DNA of 64,000 nt, taken from Haliotis asinina (Eukaryota > Mollusca > Gastropoda > Lepetellida > Haliotidae). A program made the position numbers and the translations under genes. Shown here piece by piece: positions 55,676-64,000 of the stretch. A model generated the notes under the pieces. The model ran no database searches and was not told the DNA's origin. It saw only the letters and a program-made list of their open reading frames with translations. Position 1 is the stretch's first letter. Every line of letters begins with the position of its first letter. The DNA lies in the NCBI RefSeq assembly GCF_037392515.1, contig NC_090283.1, positions 25,870,249 to 25,934,248 of the forward strand, read 5' to 3'.

Positions 55676-55800
55676 ATATCCCACTTCATAAAGGAAGTGG
55701 ATCTGATACGGAAATAAGGACAAAACATAAGGTGGCTACCCCATATCCCACTTCATAAAGGAAGTGCATCTGATACGGAAATAAGGACAAAACATAAGGT
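55667..55800 (+). repeat. 67-bp tandem duplication
   Basis: Bases 55667-55733 and 55734-55800 are identical except for one G/C difference. The unit starts inside the SINE's tRNA-like head (GGCTACCCCATATCCCACTT). Confidence 0.95.
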
Positions 55801-55852
55801 AATTAGGCTTTTTACTAAGTACATTGTATTGCAGGTCTTCCACAATAAATCT

Positions 55853-58116
55853 TCAGTCAACAGACAACAGCACTCCGCCAAAACGTGAAGACGGAAAGGC
55901 CTTTGTGATGCTGTGAGAGCTTGACGTCTTCACCCATACTTCACTGCCCTTGGAAACATGATCGACAACCACCATAGAAGCATGGTTGTCTTGAACATCT
56001 GCGTCCATCGCCATCCAGCCGTCAGACCTCATGATATAGATGTACGTTTGAGAGTTGGATTCAGTCAGTACGATCTCTGTCCAGAACATGTATGTTCCAG
56101 AAACGGGTGCAGTGAATCTCCCCGTACTAGTGTCATAGAAGGAGCCAGCATTGTAGAGACTGTGCCCAAATATCAAGTCTCCTCCAGGCATCCTACTCGA
56201 AGGGCTATGGACGTTGAATGCAATAGTTGGTGGTCTGAAACGAAGGAAACGTTCACTGAGGACATACTAGGAAGCATACTGAAGGCTTATATAGGAATCA
56301 GTTGATGTGATTGCATTTTGATGCATGTTGGTCTCATCACTTGATCAGTGTGTTCTCAATTAGGAGAAAAACGTCAATTGATGGCCACTTATTATTGCGC
56401 ATTTAAGCACGGCAATTCATTTGGAACCGACGAAAAATGGCCAACACGTGATGTTTATCGACATTGCAAACCCAAAAGTAAACCAAAAGGCCCACATCCG
56501 TTTTTTTGTCTGTACTCATTGAAATCGAACGCATCAATGAAGCGTCATCAGCCTGCAATTTCAGGGAACTGATATAATTAACCAATCAGATTAAAGAATA
56601 CATTTACTTTTGGTTTTCAATCTGAAATCATACCTTTTTGGAAAGTAAGCAAACCCAAGCTACAGCTTTACACTACCATCTCTGTCTTTCTGCCTTATTT
56701 CACAGCATGATTTACATGACTAGAGGTCACCCATCCAACCAGCCTCCACACCCAACGTTATCTTAAATCTTCGCCTGATTTGTATCCCAGGTGATCTTGA
56801 TTTAACGGAGCAACGGAGCAACGGAGCACAAGACAAAGTAAAAGTACTTGTTGAAAGTAGTTCTTGTTATTACTTTCATGTGTCATTCTTTGTGTACAGT
56901 GATTGTTTATCTACAGAACATTTTCGCATCAACGATGGTAAAATTACACTAGCGTGCAAATATTGTCAATATTGTCATCATAGAACAGTGTCCAACACTG
57001 TGTAAAACAAACATAACAACAATAGGCATCTTACCGAGTGCTAGAGGTTTGACCTTCAAAAGCAGAAATGTTTCTTTCCAAATTTCTGACTTCTGAGTTT
57101 ATCGAACTGAGATTCCTTTGCGTTGTGAGCAGATCCCCCGTTAAAGACACCATCGTCTGTGACACCTGAGCCAAGGTGTTCTTGTTGTCAACAGACTGAT
57201 TCTTTTCAACAGCCATGTCAGTTGTGAGTGCTGTGACATCTGTCCTTGTGAGATGGAGAATGCTTTTCATAGTTTGTAGATCTACACTGACCGACTGAAG
57301 ATCTTGGGTGACATTCAGTGACTGCATCGTCTGTGAAATCTGTGTCAGAGATTGCAAACAGTTCAGAGATTGATTCTTTTCCTTTTTCATGTCAGTTTTC
57401 AAAGCTAAGACGTCTGATCTTGTTAGACTCAGATCATGCTCCGTACGTTTTAGATCTGCACTGACCAACTGTAGATCGTGTGTTACATTCAGCACGTCTC
57501 CTGCAGTTACCTTGATAGAATTCCCAAACTGTTCCAGCTGCCTGGATGTATTCTGAGCTAGAAGATTTGCAGATTTCATGTTTTCGATTAACTGACTTTG
57601 TGCGATTAACTGGAAAATTGGAGATGCCCTTTGAATGAATCCATCTGCTTCTCTCTTTACATCATACAAGGTGAAGTTCATAAGATCTAGTTGATCCCGT
57701 AACATCTTGACATCTGCTTGCACACTATTTACTTGTGCACTGTCAGATGCCACATCAAGACTGGTAGGATTCAGATTTCTTTGATTCAGAGTACCCTTAC
57801 CCTGCTTCATGAGTTTCGCCTTCACAAGGTTCAGTTCATCTGTCGACAGGCGGAGATCTGCCTTCAAAGATGCAACTTCATCTTTGAGAGAGGCAATTTC
57901 TTTACTTGCTAACTGTTGTAGAGACCTGCTCGTCTGCAGCTCTGATTCCAGCTGTCCAGTTGTTTTCTGTAGCCCAGTCACAGTCTGTTCAAGCAAGGCA
58001 ACGTGGTTTATAATGCTGGAAATATCAGCGGCGCCATCAGGTTTGGTTATCGTTAAAACGAGTCCTGACAGCGACCCTGTCAGAAAAATACACAAAAACA
58101 CAACAGCCATAGACAA
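55853..58116 (-). CDS. Secreted coiled-coil C1q-domain protein, short paralogue (~487 aa)
   Basis: Exon 1 (57035-58116) encodes a signal peptide (MSMAVVFLCIFLTGSLSG) and a ~340-residue coiled coil. Exon 2 (55853-56234) encodes the C1q domain (LYNAGSFYDTSTGRFTAPVS, FGGVLLSVD). The splice sites (GTAAGA donor, TTTCAG acceptor) and phase are the same as in the gene at 41832-47058. The N-terminal ~230 residues align well with that gene. Only two or so diverged repeat-like units follow, still with sequons such as KNQS. It is most likely a secreted, trimeric lectin-like protein. Both genes are on the same strand, so they arose by tandem duplication. Confidence 0.92.
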
Positions 58117-58260
58117 AGTAGTCAGCTGGTATGCTATGTGACATAAACTGCTTTCTCACAGATGTATCACATGACTGTTGTTTCGTCAACGATTTCAAGG
58201 TAAAACGCACGACACTTCTATTTTTGTGTACTGTGAGAAATTCACATGTGTTGAAAAACG
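58117..58260 (-). promoter_or_regulatory. Conserved upstream block of C1q gene 2
   Basis: Counterpart of 47059-47215. No firm TATA box; the conserved AAAATAG-A-AGTGTC stretch (minus strand) is a candidate core element. Confidence 0.4.
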
Positions 58261-59053
58261 CTATTGTGAGCTACATATTACACAGATAAATAATTCGGCT
58301 TTCATAACCATTCCCTGATATATATGCTTTTATCAAATTGTCTCTTATCTCGTAACAGTGGCAAGTGGTTTTATGCGTCACAAATGAATGAAAACCGATG
58401 AAAGTGAGACTGAACTCCACATTTTTTCTATTATGTTTCATTCGTTTGTATCGCCTAGTGCCTCCTCGGGGAGTAGCCACCTCCTCGTGGTGGGTGCTGG
58501 GTAACGCCAAGAGCTCGCCAACACCCCCGTAGTGGACCCGGGGGGATATTTGGTCCACCAACCCGTTTGCCGTGGGTTGCGGCCCTGTGTCGGCGGAGGA
58601 GGGGATCCTGGTGGTTGAGGTCAATAGGGGCCTGCAATCGTGCTCCTGTTGCTCAATACACCACTTTGGCCCTGACTTCGCCTAGACGGGTGGTCGAATG
58701 GGCCCGGTTCGACCAATCGGCTGGGCATCCAAGCCCTGTGCATGGAGTATTGTTATATTTTTCAATGCACACATATCATTTAGAATTGTTATAACTTTGG
58801 ACTTGGCTATATTATCTAAAACATTTTTGATTTTGACATATGTTGTTCTGAAATTTGCCTAGAGTCCTATGCCAGAAGGCGGTGGCTCATGGGCCAATCT
58901 GGTGGAACTATTAATCTTTTAATTTTTCTGCTGGAGTATATCATCCGGGTATCCTTGGTGCTGCAAGCTGGACATCCGCTTGTTTTTTAGCATTGTCCTT
59001 GTGATACTCCGTGGTGGGTGGGGAGCTCGGATGATGAAATCTCAACACTAAAT

Positions 59054-60328
59054 ATGGCTTATGAAATCCCCACAAAAAAACCCAAACGTCCTCTTGAAAA
59101 TGATGTTGATGATAATGACCTTCGACCGTCCAGATCAATTGAGTTTTGGCCACGCTTTCTTGTTATTGAATCTGCTGATAAAACGCCTCTAAAATTGAAC
59201 CCGTTCGCAGTTGCCAAAGGTATTCAAGGTATTGCCGGGGAAGTTAAGAGCATTAAACGGTTACGTTCAGGTGCACTGCAGGTTGAGTGTGGGAAACGGC
59301 AGCAGTCAGTCAATTTGATGAGCATAGAATCGTTTGTTGGAATTCCGGTTACTGTATCTGCTCATAAGACGTTAAACACGAGCAAATGGATCATCAGAGA
59401 CCGTGATTGGTTGTTTTCTGACATGACAGAACTTGACATCATGACTGAAATGAAAGATCAAGGTGTGCTCGACGTCAAACGCTTTTCAGTCTGTAAGAAC
59501 AATGAAAGTGTTCCAACCAATACTTATCTGTTCTCCTTTTCATCTCCGACAGCTCCAAAATCATTGAAGGCTGGTCACTGCAACATCAAGGTTGAGGTGT
59601 ACATTCCGAACCCGCTGAGATGTTTTAAATGTCAGAAGTACGGCCATGGTGTAAATACTTGTACATTGTCCGTTGTGTGTGCCCACTGTGGTGAGAAGAC
59701 ACACACAACAGAAGATTGTACTAGTGACTTCAAAAAATGCACCAACTGCTCAGGCGACCATTCCTCATTTTCTAAACAATGTCCTGTTTGGAAAGAACAA
59801 ATGGAAATAAATAAAATCAAATTCACTCAAAATATCTCTTTTTCTGAGGCCAAAAATATAGTAAAAAGATCTGATCTTCCAGAAAGTTATGCTGCGGTGG
59901 CAAAAACAACATTGGAGTCACGCTCCAAAATAACAAAATCATCCACAGGCTGCCAAACTACCTTGACTTGGGTCAACAGCGATTCTCCACAGCTTTTGTA
60001 CCCTGCTATATCATCACAGACTGAGGAACCACTCCCTAGTACCTCAAAGTCGTCTTCTGATCACAAATCATCATCATCTCAGTCACATTCAAGGTCTCAA
60101 TCAACATCTGATCAAACGATGAAAAGTAAACCGAAGCCAAGGCCTGATGCTTTAAAACAACATAGTAGCAGAGCTCCTAAGGGGTCACAAAATAAAATTC
60201 AATTGTACAATAAATATGGGTCTCTTGAAGATATGGACGTTTCTGAAAACGTCCATTCTAGGGCACATAGCTTGTCGCCCTCCAAAAGAGTGCGGGGTAG
60301 ATCCCCAATAAATCCACCCAAAAGATAG
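59054..60328 (+). CDS. LINE ORF1 protein, zinc-knuckle type (424 aa)
   Basis: The start at 59054 (MAYEIPTKKPKR) is chosen because the frame upstream has only GTG, and because copy 2 has a corresponding ATG (MVYEIPP). Residues ~15-190 contain a conserved RRM-like/alpha-beta region. Three zinc knuckles follow (about residues 193-255: CFKCQKYGHGVNTC, CAHCGEKTHTTEDC and a CTNC...H...C), and then a Ser/Lys-rich linker and a basic C-terminus (KRVRGRSPINPPKR). It would coat the element RNA. The frame is intact. The ORF2 frame is already open before this stop codon, in the -1 frame. Confidence 0.9.
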   Translation: MAYEIPTKKPKRPLENDVDDNDLRPSRSIEFWPRFLVIESADKTPLKLNPFAVAKGIQGIAGEVKSIKRLRSGALQVECGKRQQSVNLMSIESFVGIPVTVSAHKTLNTSKWIIRDRDWLFSDMTELDIMTEMKDQGVLDVKRFSVCKNNESVPTNTYLFSFSSPTAPKSLKAGHCNIKVEVYIPNPLRCFKCQKYGHGVNTCTLSVVCAHCGEKTHTTEDCTSDFKKCTNCSGDHSSFSKQCPVWKEQMEINKIKFTQNISFSEAKNIVKRSDLPESYAAVAKTTLESRSKITKSSTGCQTTLTWVNSDSPQLLYPAISSQTEEPLPSTSKSSSDHKSSSSQSHSRSQSTSDQTMKSKPKPRPDALKQHSSRAPKGSQNKIQLYNKYGSLEDMDVSENVHSRAHSLSPSKRVRGRSPINPPKR

Positions 60329-63300
60329 TTTATTCCAATAATATTGTACAGTGGAACTGCAGAGGATTAAGGACAAATTTACATGAATTACAGCTATTAG
60401 TCCAAGATTTTATACCTTCAGCGATTTGTCTCCAGGAGACATATTTAAAACAAACAGATACATTTGACCTTCGTCATTTTAATGCATATCATTGTTTTTC
60501 ACCTCCGGGTGATAGGGCCACTGGCGGATCATCCATTCTAGTCAAACAAAACGTTATTCAAAGCCCTGTTTCACTTAATACTAATATGCAGGCTGTTGCA
60601 GTGAGAATTACTTTACATGTAGCGTTTATCCTCTCTTTATATTTCACCATCTTCGGCTTTTGCCAAAACCAATCTTCAAGCTCTATATGATCAGCTCCCG
60701 AGGCCCTGTATTATAATGGGAGATTTAAATGGGCACAACCCACTCTGGGGTAGTGTAAATACAGACACTAGAGGTAAATTGTTGGAGGACTTTTGTTCTG
60801 ACAATGACTTATGTATTTATAATGATGGTTCCAACACATATTTACACCCTGGTACAGAGACTTATTCTGCTCTCGACTTGTCATTGACAAATTCAGAACG
60901 ATTAAATGAATTCGAATGGTCAGTCCACGATGACCTCTGTGGAAGTGACCATTTTCCTACTATATTAAAAGCTGTAACTCCATCTGATGTTCCTCCATCA
61001 TCAAGACGGAATTTTAAAAAGGCTAACTGGGCTTTATATGAAACACTGTGTGCTGAAAAACTAAAACCAGAACGTTTTATTGACGTTCCTGATGCTATTA
61101 AATCTTTTTCTGATGAACTGAATTCCATAGCTGATGAGTGTATACCAAAGTCCTCTGTAGTTCCACACATAAGAAAACCATGGTTCAACGATGAGTGCAA
61201 ACAAGCTAGGAAGGCAAGGAAAAAGGCAGAACATTATTTCCGTCGCCATCCTATGGTGCATAATTTAAACAAATTTAAAATTTTAAATGCTAAAGCACGG
61301 CGTACTTTCAAACAAAACAAACGCCAATCTTGGCAAAATTATGTATCCAAAATAAATTCTCGGACACCCATGTCCAAGGTATGGAACATGGTCCAGAAAA
61401 TCAAAGGTAAAGGTACTAAATCTACTGTCCATCATCTTAAACATGGAGATCAATTGCTTACTGATAAATCAGATATTGCTAATAAACTGGGTGAAATCCT
61501 TTCTAAACACTCTTCCTCTTCAAATTATGTACCAAAATTCCAGCAATATCAAAAACAAGAAGAAAAGAAAACTATTAATTTCAATTCTGATAAAGGGGAA
61601 GATTATAATGAAACGTTTTCTATTCATGAACTCCATACTGCTCTTGATCAAGCTCATGACTGCTACTGGAGCTGATAACATACATTATCAACTCCTGAAG
61701 CACTTACCGGAATCCTGCCTTGAAACTCTTCTCAATATTTTTGATGATATTTGGACATCGGGTAACTTTCCTCCTTCATGGCGTGACGCCATAGTAGTAC
61801 CAATACCTAAACCTGGACGTGATCATACGGATTCGTCCAATTATCGACCTATTTCACTAACTAGCTGTGTTTGCAAGACCATGGAACGCATGATAAATAA
61901 TCGACTTGTTTGGTACTTGGAAACAAATAATCTTATCACAGATATACAATGTGGTTTCCGTAAAAACAGAAGTGCTGTCGATCACTTAGTGCGACTGGAA
62001 TCATTTGTGAAAAACGCACTCATTAATAAACAACATGCTGTGTCTATCTTTTTTGATCTTGAGAAGGCATATGACACAACCTGGAAATATGGCATACTGA
62101 GAGATTTACATGATTTCGGTTTGAGAGGTCGTTTGCCTGAATTCATTGCTAAATTTTTAAATAACAGGCAATTTCAAGTCCGCGTGGGTTCTACCCTGTC
62201 TGATCATTATAATCAGGATCAGGGTGTTCCACAAGGCAGTATTTTGTCAGTCACTCTTTTTAGCGTCAAGATCAACAGTTTATCTAAAGTTTTAAACGAT
62301 TTAATCGATGGATATTTATTTGTGGATGATTTTAATATTTCTTGCCGCGGTAAGAATATGCATACTATTGAACGGCAACTGCAGCTGTGTTTAAGCAAAA
62401 TTGATAAATGGTGTCTTGAAAACGGTTTTAAATTTTCTAAATCAAAAACCAATTGTATACACTTCTGTCGTAAATACAAACCCCATAAAGAACCAGAGTT
62501 ATTTCTCAGTGGTACTCCCATCAAAGTCGTCAAGGAGGCCAAGTTCTTGGGACTTATTTTCGACTCACATTTGACCTTTTTGCCACATATTAAATCCCTT
62601 AAAGCCAAATGCCTGAAGGCACTCGATTTATTAAAGGTTGTTTCAAATTCAAAATGGGGAGGGGATCAATCTACCCTTCTTCACTTATATAGATCACTGA
62701 TCCGATCTAAACTTGATTACGGCTCCATCGTATATGGTGGCGCTTGTCAAAGCAACCTAAAACTACTTGATCCTGTTCACCACCAAGGCCTAAGACTTTG
62801 TCTTGGTTCTTTTAGAACCTCTCCTATCGACAGTCTATACGTCGAAGCTGATGAGCCTTCTCTCAACTTACGTCGTATCAAACTATCTTTACAATACATT
62901 ACAAAATTAGCTTCTAATGAGTCTAACCCCGCATTTAATTGTGTTTTTAATCCTCTCTATGGGGATTTGTACAACAAAAAGTCTTCCCTTGTTCCGCCTC
63001 TTGGGCTCAGAATTAAGCCATTTCTTGCTGCTTCCAGCATTGAGCTGAACCATATAGCTCCTTCCCGTCTTCTTTCTTCTCCTCCTTGGCAGTTGGTTAG
63101 GCCACATGTTGACCTAACATTAACATCACTTAAACAATCAGAAACGAATGAATTACAGTATAAACAAGAATATAATCAATTGAAACATAAATATAGCAAT
63201 TAAAAATCCTTATTTACAGATGGGTCCAAGGACGGTGGCGCAGTCGCTTGTGCCACTGTCACTGGATCCAGAACAATATCTTCTAGGTTACCAGATAATA

Positions 63301-64000
63301 GTTCTATTTTTACAGCTGAAGCTAACGCCATATTAACAGCTCTAAAATATATTCAAAGACACCCTAAACGTAAACAATATATAATCTATTCTGATTCTCT
63401 TTCTTGCCTTCAAGCTATTAAAAATGTATCATGTAAACATCCACTTTTAATTGAAATAATTGAATTGTATAATAATCTTGCTACTGGCCAGTACGACATC
63501 GTCTTCTGTTGGTTACCAAGCCACGTAGGCATTTCTGGTAACGCAATGGCTGATCTTGCTGCCAAGGCAGCACTCAACAAATCTGGGACACCACTTCTTA
63601 TTCCTTACAGTGATTACAAAGCCACCATTAGATCTTATATCCGTGGTCTGATGCAGAAGAAGTGGGACACCCAAGTAGGTATCAATAAATTACATGAAAT
63701 AAAACCGTATATTGGTTACACCTACTTGGGTTGTCAGTCCAGATTTGAAGAGGTTATTTTAAGACGATGTCGTATTGGCCATACTAGATATACTCATTCA
63801 TACCTTTTAAAAGGTGAGGATCCTCCATTTTGTATCCCTTGTGATGAGAGAGTTACAGTCAAGCATATCCTGCTTGACTGTGTTGAATTCTCCATCACAA
63901 GGGATACGTATTTTACAGTTAAAACAATTAAGGATCTTTTTACCAGCGTTAGGTCTCATTTAATTATTGATTTTTTAAAAGAAATTGATTTTTTGGTTGA
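60301..64000 (+). pseudogene. LINE ORF2: endonuclease, reverse transcriptase, RNase H
   Basis: The endonuclease motifs are QWNCRG (about 60349), CLQET, GDLNGHNPLW (60716) and GSDHF (about 60940). The RT motifs are NYRPISLTS (about 61840), IFFDLEKAYDTTW (about 62050), GVPQGSILS (62222) and LFVDDFNIS (about 62320), then the thumb. RNase H runs from 63216 (TDGSK, TAEANA, YSDSLS, LPSHVGISGN...D). The frame shifts near 60630 and 61660, and TAA at 63201 replaces a tyrosine codon seen in copy 2 (NYKS). No ATG precedes the endonuclease. The last ~130 codons run off the window end. Confidence 0.9.

Larger units (their letters stand above)
58458..64000 (+). mobile_element. LINE copy 3 (RNase H-type, I/Nimb-like), nearly full length
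   Basis: It has a GC-rich 5' region (58458-59053) conserved in copies 1 and 2, then ORF1 (zinc knuckles) and ORF2 with APE endonuclease, reverse transcriptase and RNase H. The window ends close to the ORF2 C-terminus, so the 3' UTR is not visible. ORF1 is whole. ORF2 has two frame changes (near 60630 and 61660) and one in-frame stop between RT and RNase H. RNase H downstream of RT, with a CCHC ORF1, fits the I superfamily (I/Nimb); other RNase H-bearing clades remain possible. Confidence 0.93.

Overview
This is a window of animal nuclear DNA, most likely from a gastropod mollusc. It has split host genes with GT-AG introns, C1q-domain lectin-like genes of the kind expanded in molluscs, several LINE families and a tRNA-derived SINE with a TGAG/ACTC simple tail. 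That SINE resembles repeats I remember from abalone (Haliotis). The genus is an inference from memory and was not tested.

Layout. 1-1533 is the right end of a Polinton/Maverick (copy A). It sits in a reverse-strand LINE (1534-3446). After about 1.8 kb of unassigned DNA comes a second, whole-looking Polinton of the same family (copy B, 5217-19769), with ~317-bp near-identical terminal inverted repeats and a candidate target-site duplication. Copy B carries a protein-primed DNA polymerase B, a retroviral-type integrase, an A32-like packaging ATPase, a double-jelly-roll-type major capsid protein, a candidate penton/minor capsid protein, two related fibre-like proteins, several membrane or coiled-coil proteins and two small DNA/zinc-binding-type proteins. 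No adenoviral-type protease was recognised.

20543-33503 holds a reverse-strand host short-chain dehydrogenase/reductase (SDR) gene in at least seven exons. Its introns contain a second LINE copy, an older LINE relic and SINE fragments. 35951-37449 is a decayed Tc1/mariner transposon. 37640-39955 is a 5'-truncated L1/Tx1-like LINE with a (TAA)n tail.

41832-47058 and 55853-58116 are two paralogous reverse-strand genes. Each encodes a secreted coiled coil on one large exon and a C-terminal C1q domain on a second exon. The first gene has about fourteen near-identical 210-bp (70-residue) units, each exactly ten heptads long with four N-glycosylation sequons. Between the two genes lies a ~6.85-kb array of a 27-bp satellite (about 250 units). 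It leaves many reading frames open and so creates large spurious ORFs. The window ends in the most complete copy of the RNase H-bearing LINE (58458-64000), whose ORF1 is intact and whose ORF2 has a few breaks.

How the parts relate. Copy B's genes form one virus-like set: polymerase and integrase at the right end, virion genes in the middle, and short AT-rich intergenic gaps serving divergent gene pairs. The same LINE family appears three times plus as fragments, and one copy was the landing site of Polinton A. The host genes here are the SDR gene and the two C1q genes.
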